Assembly: GCA_024811115.1 (NCBI GenBank) | Contig: JAKOGH010000740.1 | Coordinates: 124,001-188,000, forward strand | Reading direction: 5' to 3' | DNA: 64,000 bases | DNA from: Terana coerulea | Lineage: Eukaryota; Basidiomycota; Agaricomycetes; Polyporales; Phanerochaetaceae | In this document: positions 45,101 through 57,201 of the stretch, piece after piece | How the letters are laid out: every line of letters starts with the position of its first letter | How positions within the stretch are numbered: position 1 is the first letter of the stretch | The notes under the pieces: model-generated | Told to the model about the DNA's origin: nothing | Seen by the model: the letters and a program-made list of their open reading frames with translations, nothing else | The model's database searches: none | Translations under genes and position numbers: made by a program

Positions 45101-48100
45101 TCCACATCAAACGGTACCAACTCCATCGGGTCAAATGCGCCCGGACAGTACGGACATTGATATGCTGGCGGAAGTACAACGAAGGCGAGCCGAACGTAGA
45201 GGGGGAGATGGAGGCTACGGCTCGGAAGCCGGGCCTGGTGTACGTTCATCTCATTCAGTATTCCAGTATTCTAATGTGGCGCTGATGTTCTGCACAGCGC
45301 GCACCTTCTGCTCCCCCCTGACCTTGGACAAGAAAGTGGAAGGCCTGGTTCTCAAAGCTGGTACCGCAGGCCACAAGCGACAACGGTAAGGTGTTGCGCT
45401 TGCCTCATTGTTATGTGCTTGCTGATAGTATGCCATAGGCTCCGGGCACTGTTCCGCCACCTGGCGAATTCACTGGCGTTCCTCCATCTGGGACTGTTCC
45501 GCCCGGTACTCAACAGCCCACGCCAGTGCGTCCAATTACATCCTGATCGCAGCTTTTGCTAATCATTGTCTAGGCTTTCGTATTGCCGACGAACGTCGAC
45601 CAAATCATTGAGCTACTGCGGGTAAGTATGTCCACTGTCCTTAGCTTCTCTAATTACTAACGTTTGCGTGCAGGAGAGTCGGTTCGCACAAGCTGCCACT
45701 ATCGAGCAGCAACGAGAGATCATGAGATACATGAGAGGTCTAAACGAGTGGTTAGAGAGGGATGTACACGATCGTCAGTCAGAGATCCGCGCCGTTGCAG
45801 CTCGGGTAGACCAATTGCGCGATTTGCTCTTACAAGCTCTCGGCAGCCAAGGCCAAGGCGGTGAGTACAAACACACTAGAGACTCACCACACCATATGCT
45901 AAATGTCCCCATAGTGCAACTACAGCAGCCGCCGCCGCCGCCACCTTCCAGTCAAGGCATGCAGCCTACCTTCGTGATGCCTCCAGGGAGTGTGCAACCA
46001 CCAGTCATTCCAGCTCCTCCGCCTGAAATGCCTCAGCCTGGATTTATCATGCCGCCAGTGATACCTCCGCAAGAAGGCCAGTTCCCTCCTGGCTTTGTTC
46101 CGGGAGTTCTTCGTCCGCCGGTCATACCAGGACAGCAGCCTATGAGTATGGGCTACCCCCCTACACGACGCACCCCGACACCAGACTTCTCACCAGTGAT
46201 TCCCGGACGTCCACAGTCTGCTGGAAGACCGCACATTCCGGTGATACCGGAAGATTATCCCAGTCCGGAGGGCCGACGGCCGCGTCGCCAGCAGCGGCCG
46301 CCTACCGAGTACTACGACGATGAGGCTGTTGTTCCTCCAAGACCAACGCCCTCAGAGTCACCAACGGAAGAGTCAGACGAGTACTCAGATCGCGGGGGCC
46401 GCCGTCCTATCCATATCATCCCTCCTCCAGGCCACGCCGGCCAACCTGGCTATCCTATTCCTGAACCTACGCTGGTTCGTTTGCCAACTTCGCGGAGAGA
46501 TAGTCGAAGCTCTGGATCTGAACCTGGACACGAGATACATATTCACCCTCCCTCACCACCAACATTCATTCCTCCACCTGGTGGTGTTTCGTCAGGTTAT
46601 GGTGAACAGCAGCCAGGTCGTCCCATAATCATCACTCCCAGTGGCCCTTTGCCTACCGGTCCGGGGGTGCAGATGCCGCCTGTTGTCATCCAAGCTCCGT
46701 CTGGACGTACTCCAAGTGACATACGATCTGAAGCAGCTCCTGAAGTCATCAGGGAGCATGAGGGCCCTTCGCATCAACAACAACCAGTGACTGTGATTGT
46801 TGGCTCAGACCGTCGCTCGGACCGCTCTCCCTCTCGCTATGAGTATCGCCGGACACCCTCAAGGCGCTCGCGTTCACGTTCACGCTCGCGCTCGCCATCA
46901 GGTCGTCGAACTGAGGCCGCGTATGATGTTCCACGCACCGAGCGGCACCATTCGCCTCCTCCTGCTGTGATCATACAGCAACCGCCGCAAATGTATCCTC
47001 AGCCGCCTCAGATGATGCAGCCCAGCACGGTGCTTCCTGTACCGCCCCCGACTGCTCCTGTATACGTTGAACGAACGCGCTCCAGTCGGTCAAGATCGAG
47101 GTCTCCGCAGATTATTCATGTTGGCACAAGCCGTCGCTCAAGGAGTCCCTACAGGGATCGACCTGAGTATCGTGAGGGGGATCGGGGTCGCTCAAGAAGC
47201 CCCTACAGGGATCGGCCTGAGTATCGTGAGGGGGATCGGGGTCGCTCAAGGTCGCGCTCGCCCATCATACGCAGAACTGAGTCGCGCAGGCATTCTCCAC
47301 GCGTAATTATGACAGGAAGGTCCAGGTCGCGATCAAGAAGTCCACCCATGGTCTATCCTCATGGTTCACGATCGCATACGACACATTCTCCCGTGATGGT
47401 CATTCCCGCACCTCGTAGTCGACACCGGTCCCGGTCCCGGTCACGCTCTCCTATTGAGATCCACCCCAGTAGGCATCGCTCGACTCGGGGGGCTCCCACC
47501 GTTCTCGTTCAACCAAGCACTCGCCGCTCAAGGTCACGATCCCATTCGCCAATTGTGGTCAGGACTGGGACTCGTACACACCGTACGAGGTCAAGGTCAA
47601 GGTCCCCAATTGTCATTGAGGGCGACTCAAGGACGCATCGCAGACCTCGCTCAAGGTCAAGGTCAAGGTCCCCGATTGTGGTCAGGACTGGGACTCGTAC
47701 CCACCGTACGAGGTCAAGATCAAGATCAAGGTCTCCAACCGTCGTTCAGGGCAGCTCGAGGACCCATCGGAGGTCTCGCTCAAGGTCCCCAATTGTCGTG
47801 CATGAGGGTTCTCGACTCCGTTCGCGCTCTCCCAGACTCATTTCTCGCAGCCATCGTACACCAACGCACAGGGCCCACTCCCGGTCTCGGTCGCCCGGAT
47901 ATTATGACGAAGGCGATCGTGGAACGGGGCATAGGTCGCCGCCACCGATATTGCACCACCGGACCACAACGAGGCGTAGCCCATCAGGCCGCAGCTATGT
48001 AGAAGACGACGAAGGCTCCGGGAGACGGCCGCGTCTGGCACGTACGCATAGGACGGGCAGGACAAGGTATGTTTTCTATCTTCAATTTGCTTCAACTCCT

Positions 48101-51100
48101 TGACTCCGCCTCAGGTCGCGCTCAGGATCACCTGTGGAAGTGCATCGTAGCGGGTATCGTTCCCCTTCTATCGGGAGAGACACTGGACGCCGGCAGAGGT
48201 CCCCGGTCGTAGTCCACAGTAGAACCCACAGGAGGTCTCCCCCAACCGTTCATGTTCCGGGCACTCATCTGCGTTCGCGGTCGCCTACCTTGGTTGGCGG
48301 CCCTTCGCACACTCCTTCAGGGCCTATGGTTGTACGAGTCCACCGTTCGCCCACACGTTCACATTCACGTACACCGTCCGACCGATCTCCTAGTGTAATT
48401 CACGGCATCCCAAGATCGGAATCTGAGCATGAAGAGCCCAGGAGACGTCAACGACTGAGCCCTGAAATTCTCCACGTGCGTTCCCCTTCCCAGGTCTCCC
48501 GCCGCCCTCCTCGGACTGGTGGCCCGCCAACCATTGTGGGATTCGATGAACCTGAGCGTATTCGACCTCAAGAACGCCTCCATGAACCTGAACACATCCG
48601 ACCTCATGACCCATCGCAGCCGCAGGTGGTCACTGTGCCCAGTCGCCGGACAAGACGAACACCCAGTGAAGGTCAGTTGGTAAATTAAATGTCATACACT
48701 ACATCGCTTAACACGCCATGATAGTGTCTTACCAAGAGTATCCCTCCCATGCAACACCTCACGCCGGTGTGTAAACATTGAATCCCGTATTTACGACCGC
48801 TGATCTTGTATCCTCCAGGCGCATACGAGCCTTCTCGGCCACCTAGCCGTAGTGAGTACTTTTTTTTTCTGTTTAGAATACTGCTGACCTGGGTCAAAGT
48901 ATCGGAATTTGAGAGAGCATTTAGCGATCGCGGCGATCCACACGGTGAGTCAACACACAGATTATAACAGGCTTGGTCACCTCATCCTTTCGTTCGCAAT
49001 AGCAGTTCCTGTTCCTGTTACTCACCGACCATCATCGCCCCGGACCGCATTGCATACCGAATTGCAGCGAAGGCCGACCCATGAGCCAACGATTCCCTAT
49101 ATTCCTTCAACTCACCCTACACGTGTAGAAGAAGAAATTCCCGAACGTGTATCTACACGCTATTCGCCCACTATCGCCTCACGGTCGCCCACTCCAGTAC
49201 CTGTTCCAGCTCCTCAAGTTATTTCTGATCGGCCAACTGTACACGACATTCCACACATCACTCCCACTGCTTCTCCTCCCCACCCTCCGATTACCGTGGT
49301 TCCCTCGCAACGATATTCTGGACCTGGAGATCTTGAACTCGCTGATGCTGAGAGGGAACGCGCTGAGCGGTTCAGCGACCTGGCTCATCGGATGGCTGAA
49401 CAGATGCAAGTCGCTCAGGAGACCGAGGATGGGCGCGATAGAACTTTCCGCGACAATGAGGACGAAAGGCAGCAGATGTACGAGGATAGAGAGAATCGAC
49501 GTGACGAAGAAGCTCTACATCATAGAGAAGAGGTTTTACGCAACATAGAGGACCGTGTCGAAGAGCGACTTAGTGAAATACCAACAACAGCTCCTCTTCC
49601 AGTGCCCCCTCCTCATGAAGGCGGTCCAACTTTTCCCGTTCCAGAGATGCCAGAGCCAGGATTCCACGTACCAGAGGAAGAGGAGATGCCAGAAGACATC
49701 ACTATGGTGCCTCCTCCCCAGCCTTCGCCTCCTCGCGTTCGACCAGAAGACTTCATGTCCGACACTGGGTCAATTGCTCAAACCATTCGTTCTCATGTTG
49801 CAGAAGCAACCTCCCAACACGTCCAGGACATTTTGGAGACTGTGCGCTTAGAACGGGAAGAGCTCGCGGCTACACGTGCGGAGATGGAGCGTCTCCAAAA
49901 CGAGTTCAGAGAGGAGCAGGAGCGCCGGCTAGGCGATACCGCAGCACAGAATGACGCCCTGCGCGAAGAGCTTGCATCGCTCCGTGCCGAGAACGAGCAA
50001 CTGAAGAACGACCTGGAGCAAGAAAGGCAGCTACGAATCACCGAGGATACGGCGAGGCGTGAGGCAGATCGTGCGGAGGACAGACAGAGAGCCGATGACA
50101 TGACCATACAGTTGTCCGATGTCACCAACATCGTGTCGGAAACCCGGGATGAACTTGCTCGGAAGCGTGAACAAGCCGACGAACGATGGGCCCAGAAGGA
50201 GACATGGCAAGCCGAGCGTAACACCCAGATGGACGACATGAAGCAGATGGTTCTCGGCTTGCAGCACATGATGGAGGAGTCAGAGGCTCAGAGGCAAGCG
50301 GACAGGGAAGCAGAGGCTGCTAAACCTAGTAAGCATCACAGGCCCCGAAGATTGATTAGCTACTGACATTTGAACTTGTTAGGCATCGACTCAATCCTCA
50401 ACCAGCTCAGAGATGAAAACGCTCAGCTCCGTGAACTGTTGCGGGAGCTATCGGAGGGTAAGTGAGCAAGCGAATCTTCGCTGACATCGCTAACTCCAGT
50501 ACAGGTTGGCGCGCCGACAGTGCCAGACAATACGAAGCAATCCTCAGTGAAGTCCGGTCCACCGCCCGCGAACAAGTGCCATTCAATATCTCTGGCGTGA
50601 GTTTCCAGCCCCATGATACACTGACTTACAAACTGACCCACGTCCTAGTATCTGGATGAGTTCAGCAAGACTTTAGCGAAGGAGGTTCGTCAACTTCTTG
50701 CGGAAGTAAACGAGCTCGTGGAGAACAAGAGTCGGCTTCAGTTGTACGTACCACAGCGTCCTTCCGATAGCTATATCCTCACCTCCAGTGTTACAGCGAG
50801 ATCGCGACACTCCTTGAGTTCAAAGCCAAGTATGAGCCTGGAGGATTCTTCTGGTATGTCTTGTGTGTTATTCCCCATGAATCGACAGCCCTCTAACGAG
50901 ACCAACAAGGCGCAATGGAGCAGTTCCGCCACCTCCACCGCCAGCTGAGGCACCGCCAGCCGACGAGCCACTTCCGCCACCTGAAGCACCCCAGCCAGCC
51001 CCTTCTGCTTGGCGCCAGGTTCGCCAGAGGCGAGGACGCAAAGCTAGAGAATCGGCGCCTGCGCCTGCACCTGCTGCCCCAGCGGCTCCTCCTCCCCCTG

Positions 51101-51344
51101 TTATGCCAGCGCACATCGCACCTCCAACTGAAGCCCGAGCGGGCTCTTGGGCAACATGGCAGCGTGAGTATTTACGCTAAATTTTCCATAATCTAAACTA
51201 ACGTCTTCATTTCCAGCCTCTGGTCAATATGAGCCTTCGGAGGTCTCGGCGGCGCAGACTCCTCCGGAAATCATTGCCCCAGAACACTCAAGCCCAGGCT
51301 TGTTTGGCCCCCGCACTCCTCGCGGCTCGGTCTACCGAGGGTAG
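39159..51344 (+). CDS. Giant PH-like, Ser-rich, RS-repeat and coiled-coil protein
   Basis: Start MSDYSSTAPSYQGPRSP at 39159. After low-complexity exons (to 40611), a PH-like domain occupies 40731-41200: PLNIGLLWYLNVHGGPPFRWQRC...MLALTWIV, then ERLAWINAIREALDRP. A very long Ser/Thr/Pro region follows, with an imperfect repeat of DYxTAEV (42330-42525). From 43.7 kb helical segments (LDQLQQAEQARGADNAENRA) and Pro-rich stretches appear, then QPPPPPPSSQ-type sequence. An RS-rich region spans 46.85-48.4 kb with SRSRSRSP tracts, a 54-bp tandem repeat at 47128-47236 and a 123-bp repeat from 47549. A long coiled coil (49.32-50.8 kb; REELASLRAENEQLKNDLEQ) leads to a Pro-rich end and PRTPRGSVYRG, stop TAG 51342-51344. 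At least four single-base frame slips occur in base runs. Two adjacent genes cannot be excluded, but no internal start or terminator is evident. Possibly a cell-cortex or polarity scaffold (inference). Confidence 0.6.
47128..47236 (+). repeat. 54-bp tandem repeat, 2 copies (18-residue RS unit)
   Basis: Two near-identical units starting cgctcaag, encoding SRSPYRDRPEYREGDRGR twice, inside the RS-rich part of the giant gene. Confidence 0.85.
47549..47810 (+). repeat. 123-bp in-frame repeat, 2 copies plus partial
   Basis: Units start at ccaattgtggtcagg (47549) and ccgattgtggtcagg (47672). Each encodes about 41 residues containing PIVVRTGTRTHRTRSRSRS followed by a THRR-RSRSRSP half. A partial third unit follows near 47790. 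Confidence 0.8.
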
Positions 51345-51733
51345 ATGCTGTCAACGTTTATCCGAATGCATACTACGATTGGATGACTTGCTAACGATTA
51401 CACGATGTAACTAATGCTATTTTATGTTTACCTACGAGTTGGGCTCCTTCACGATCTTACTGTTGTACTCATCGTCTTTTGCATGTGCTGTATCTTACAC
51501 TCTTGAAATATGATTTATATTGTTGCGTTGTGAATATCGGTCGAAGTGTGAACGCTGTGCGTCCTCTCGGGATCAGTTTCTAAATCCGAGCGTCGGTCCC
51601 GCCCTCACGGCGGGCGGCCTTGGACATGGAACATCAAGGCTATTTCACCCCTGTTGCATGTAGATTTGGTACGTTTGCATGCCTCCTGCGGGCTTTGAAG
51701 GTACTCAGTTAATTACGAAGTACCCAACGACCA
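51345..51733. other. Intergenic, 3' flank of giant gene and next promoter
   Basis: A+T-richer 3' flank from 51360 to 51540. No other feature recognised. Confidence 0.45.
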
Positions 51734-54198
51734 ATGGTTCGTCACACACCTTCATACATCGTGGAAGATATCCGAGGTGAAGCTCTGGCTTCTCGCCAAG
51801 GCCCTCCCCACGCTATTCACCCCCATACCAACTATTCCTCGCCCCCATCCCCAGCGGCGTCGACCTGTCTCGCCCATAACATTCGCCAGCCGCGATGAGA
51901 TTAGTGACGAAGAGCAAGTCCGATCGGAAGATCCAAATGAGCCTCTGACGGACCCCTCGGACCCTTTCTACACGGAGAAGTTTCGATACGTTCCTCGACC
52001 AACTGTAAACACGTCCGATGCGGACATTATTCCCAAAGCAAATACAGCGTCGAGCTCGACGGACCCGTCCAACTATGCCGTCCTCGTATTCTCGACCGGT
52101 CAAGTCCTAGAGGACCACCAGTCGTTTAGCTGGTATCCTTTGCACCCCCACGAGCTTCTAGAGCTGCATCCATATCCTTACCTTATCAAGTTACCCCGCA
52201 CCGCTGTCGAGGACTATGTCCAGCCGTACTTTGAAGTCCAAGTGTCGGTCTTGCGCCTCGTTGATGACGGTGGGATCACGACGATGCGTAGCGGAGAGAA
52301 GCTGGGCAAGGTGCCTGAAGTGCCAGAGATCGAGAGGGATAAGTCTACGAAGCGAAGGCGTACCAAGGTGTTGCAGTGGCAGGAACGTTGGCTCGTTATT
52401 CGTGAAGGCCAATTCCACCTCTGCAAGGATCGCACGGTACGCCGCCACGTTCTATCTCGACCACATTTTCACTAATTTTACTTACTATATTCAGGAGACC
52501 ACACCCATTCATTCAGCTGCTCTCTCTCATCTCGTCTCTCTCCGTGGTGCAGACTATCTCAAGGACATACGCAAGACTCCTCACGGCACGTCCTTCTTCC
52601 GCTCAAACAGAGGCATCACCGATAAACGCATCGTATGCGCGAAATTCCGCAACGAGTCCCGCGTTGCCGAAGGTGTATACTCTTGGTTGAGGCGTGGTTC
52701 ACGCGACGCCACGGCTGGTGAAGACAATCGTAGAGGCAGCTCTGCTGGTCTCGACTTGATCAGCCAGGAGGACGACAGTACTTTGGTAGATGACGGGAGA
52801 TGGGAGGATAACGTCGTATTTGTACTACACATGCTGGACGACACAGGTATGCCCTCCTCTTCCCAGGCAGGCTTATTCAAGTATACTGATATCACGCAAG
52901 CATATAACAACATCCTCAGAATCTTACATCGACACCGTCACAATGCGCCGTCTAGCTTCTTTCCTGCCTCTGCTCGACTACCTTCGCCTCGGAGACGCGA
53001 TTACTCGCCCATCTCGTTTGCCTCTGTGTCCCCAGGGGAATCGCCGCCCTCATCACCAGAACCGTCACCATTATCCCGGACACCGTCGCCAGAACCTCCC
53101 TTGCCGTCGTCTGTACGCTACCCGGAGTGGCGAATGGAAATGGTGCGCAAAGCACGTCGCGCCGGGCTAGGCGACGTGGGACGCGCCATGGAGCTCGCCA
53201 TGTTTGGTGCGGAGGCCGTACGTGATGACGAGATGAACGAAGGCGAGCCTGCGTCGCCGAAGGAATCCCGCGGGCGACACATGGAATGGTCGAGTGTTGT
53301 GCTGGACAGCGACAGCGATGCGGGCAGCGGCGAGGAGGACGACAGTGAACGCGAATGGGAAGGCTGGGAAGCCGACCTTTTCAGCCGGCGCGCACGCCGC
53401 GATACTACCACGAATCCGGGCTCAGGCGCTCGCGGGGAGCCTGAATGGCCGAGAAAGACGACCGTGACCGTCCAATCTGACTACAGCTTCCCTCCTACCC
53501 AGGCGTCGCTCTCGCCGCCCCAACGAACGCTCTCGAGCTATGCGTCTGTCGACTCACTTGTCCAGCGGCGCCTGCAAGGGCCTAGCAGTCCCAAGCGATA
53601 TCCTTCGTCGCGAGCAGAATCCCCAGGCCCGTTCTCCTCGCGCGCTCGCCCACGCTCGCCGTTGGCAGACGAAAGTGATGACCAACAATACTTCGATCTC
53701 GAGCCTGGCCTTGCAGTGCCTGCCCAGCCACAGCTGTACATCGACGTCGCATACCCGTCCCGCCGCACGTCTAATGAGTCTGGCATGCGCGGCACTCCTG
53801 GATCGGTGTATGCGCCGCCCAGGAACGCGCTCCCGCTTTCGATGGCGATGACAACGATCACGAGTACCGTCACGGTCGGGCCCGACCCTTCTGAGGGAAA
53901 GAAGGGCAGAGGAAAAGGGAAGGACAAGGCCGCAGACGCGCCGAAGCCGTCGAGGAAGCGGTCGCTGACGGTGCAGGCGGCGAGCCCGCCATCTACTGCA
54001 AGCAGCTCGAGGAACGTCTCCGGCAGCAGTGTGACGGAATCGTCGCGGCCTGGGAAGCTGAAGCTTGCGCTCCCATTTACGCAGGTGGCAGCGGCGGCCT
54101 CAGGACCCTCTAGAGGGCTTGCGCCTCCGCTGCTGACTCCGACGAGTGCGAGCAGCTTTGAAAGCCCTCAATTTGCGCACCCGGACGATAGTGATTAA
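51734..54198 (+). CDS. PH-like domain protein with long Ser-rich acidic tail
   Basis: The preferred start is the ATG at 51734 (MVRHTPSYIVEDIRGEA), which needs a one-frame slip in the C-rich stretch near 51845-51860 to join QRRRPVSPITFASRDE. The first conserved block is FSTGQVLEDHQSFSWYPLHPHELLELHP. A PH-like fold follows: VLQWQERWLVIREGQFHLCKD, intron 52438-52494, ALSHLVSLRGADYL, then SFFRSNRGITDKRIVCAKF and EGVYSWLRRGSR. An optional 54-base intron (about 52846-52899) precedes AYNNILRILHRH. The remainder is disordered: SPPSSPEPSPLSRTPSP, an acidic SDSDAGSGEEDDSE block and a basic GKGKDKAADAPKPSRKR stretch; stop TAA at 54196-54198. The PH-like assignment is from fold pattern only. It may act at membranes or the cortex like the giant upstream neighbour, but that is inference. 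Confidence 0.72.
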
Positions 54199-54651
54199 CC
54201 TCACGTTTCGAGCCGGGTATGTCAGTTGTTGCGCGCACGCTTCCTTCGGCTTAAAATCTTCTAAGAGGAACCTGTTGCCTACGAGTGGTGGTGACCACGC
54301 TTGCACATACTCTTTATGATTGTTCTTTGCTCTGAGATGCTGCTCTGTCAACTCTTGCTTTCGAGGTTGTAGAGGATCTCATCTGTATACTACATATTGT
54401 TCTGCTGTAATTTCTATGGGGTTTGGAGGGCCACTTGCAGTAACGAAGATGATCCATGACATGAACGGGAGTGCCTTTCACTGTAGTTCAAACACCTATC
54501 TCCACTGCCAGTCAATTCCGACTCGGAAAGAGCCTGCACACCACAGGACCGGGTTGAGATTCTGAATTGATGGCATGTAATGTACAACATATGAAAGCGA
54601 GAGGACAATTGATGAATTCAAGGATATGTGAGGAATGTCGTGTGATATTGT
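54199..54651. other. Intergenic between converging genes
   Basis: 3' flanks of the PH-like gene and of RBX1. No feature seen. Confidence 0.5.
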
Positions 54652-55300
<649 letters not shown>

Positions 55301-55549
55301 GTTGTATCACAGGTGTCTGGTGAGAAACAGAAAGTGGCGAGGGCAGGAGATGGTGGTGGACGGAAGATGTCAGTGCGCTGCACGATGGCGCGCCTACGCG
55401 AACGCCTGTAATGGGCGCCAATGCGGGCAGTCGCACGTGGCCGACAACTGCAGCGGTCGCTTTTCTGCGTTCTGCTCTCGCGGTCGAGGTCGAACTGCCC
55501 GACGCAAGCATTACCTTCGCGGGCTGTCCATACACCACACGTGCCAACG
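55301..55549. promoter_or_regulatory. Shared promoter region between RBX1 and SURF6
   Basis: Only 249 bases separate the start codons of the two divergent genes, so their promoters must overlap. No TATA box is evident. Confidence 0.55.
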
Positions 55550-56979
55550 ATGACAACGCCTATCTCCACCCTTCAAGCATCACTCGAGAAGCACAATGAT
55601 ACGTTCACGACCTTACTCAACCTGATACCCGCAAAGTATTACTTGGTGCAAGAGCTTTCGGAAGAACAGGTTCGTTCAAATTCTTTGGAGATAGAGTGGT
55701 GGATTTATACTCTATGTGAGGATAGATTGCCTCCAAATTCCAGAAGAACAGCAAGAAGAATAAGGCACCTAAGCAAGCAATCAAGGAGGCTTCGAAGAAA
55801 GCAAAACGTGAAAAGGTCAGGGTAGCTGCTGTTGACATTCGCATGACACTAATCAAAGCCTTTTCGAGTAGCTTGATCCAGCAAACAATAAGACCATTGT
55901 TGAGATACAGCAGGAGCAAGCACAAGAAGCAGCCGAAACTAGCCACCGCAAAGGCAAGCGCAAGGCTGCAGCTGCAGACTCGGACGACGAGAATGACGAA
56001 ATTGACCTCGACGAATCAATGCAAGTCGACGGGTCAGATGGCGAGGAAGGCATCGTTCCGGACGTGCCGTTGGTGCCAATGGGGACGTCGGGCGGGATAA
56101 CCGAGCTACGCGAGAAGCTGCACGCAAGAATGACCGCGCTACGGAGGGGAGGTAGTCGGTATGCCGACGGAGAAGCGGGAAGTCGGGATGAACTGCTGGA
56201 GGAAAGGAGACGGCAGAGAGGCGAAATGAGGGAGAGGAGGAGGCGAGAGACCAGAGAGAAAATCAGGCAGCAGGAGGAGGCGAAGGGCAAAAGGGCAAGG
56301 AGAAGGAGCGAGCCAAGGGACCTACCACAAAGGTGAGTGCACAATCCAAGCGCAGTGGTCATGTCCAATATTGATCTGCCCACAGACTCAACTGTTGGTC
56401 AATGAGCACCCTTCTGCGTCCAGCTCGAAAGGAGCCACTGCCCGGTTTTGCGAATGTCGCATATGCAGTGCCTGGTTCGAGCAAGAAGAGTCACGCTTCT
56501 CTCAAGACGTCCTCAAATCCAACGCAAGCTCTTGCTCAACTGACTGCGCGCAAGGAGAAGGTTGCTTCCATGCCTGACGAGAAGCGCAAAGAGGTTGAAG
56601 AACGCGAGAAGTGGAAGAAGGCAGAGGCGCGTATGGAGGGTGTGAAGGTGCACGATGACGAAGGGAGACTGAAGAAGGCTGTGAAGCGCAAGGAGAAGGA
56701 GAAGGTAAACAGCAAGAAAGCTTGGTACGTGCAAAATTGTGTATCTGCTGGAGAGTGGATCGTTGAAATATGGATTGTAGGGATGAACGCAAGGAACAAC
56801 TTGCTACTTCCATGGCTGCGAAGCAGAAGAAGAGGACGGACAACATTGCGTCACGCAACGAGCGAAGGAACGATAAGCGGAAAGGCGTCAAGTCGAAAGA
56901 CAAGGGACGGCCCGGATTTGAGGGTAAGTCTTTTGGGAAGGGGAAACCGAAGGGAAAGGCGGGACCTAGCAAAAAATGA
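55550..56979 (+). CDS. SURF6: SURF6/Rrp14 family nucleolar ribosome-biogenesis protein
   Basis: Rrp14/SURF6 is a nucleolar protein required for pre-rRNA processing of both ribosomal subunits. The start MTTPISTLQASLEKHNDTF leads to LLNLIPAKYYLV (the N-terminal Rrp14 motif). After two introns come NNKTIVEIQQEQAQE, an acidic DSDDENDEIDLDES stretch, ITELREKLHARMTALR and a highly basic helical region. The SURF6 domain follows: SNPTQALAQLTARKEKVASMP, REKWKKAEARMEGVKVHDDE, LKKAVKRKEKEK, then after an intron DERKEQLATSMAAKQKKR and the Lys/Gly-rich end GPSKK, stop TGA 56977-56979. One base appears to be missing at 56285-56287 (ggg) and another shift is needed near 56440. Family identity is clear from the C-terminal domain. 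Confidence 0.9.
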
Positions 56980-57201
56980 TACTATCGTTCGCACATCACT
57001 CCTATCCTCGTTGGCTTTGCACCTGCTTTCGATTCCCCATTATATTGCTACAATATGACCCAGACTAGCGGGTACATTCGTGATTGCGACCAGATATAAT
57101 GGTGCGTAATGTGAGAAATGACAATGCGAGTGCGCTGCACAAATCAAATCCAACTAAATCCATCGTCTGAGCCCAAAGTGATAATGGAGACAATCACCTG
57201 T

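Noticed and set aside
51777..52475. Start of the PH-like gene at 51777
   Set aside because: That position is GTG, not ATG; the ATG at 51734 with a frame slip in the C-rich stretch gives a better N-terminus.
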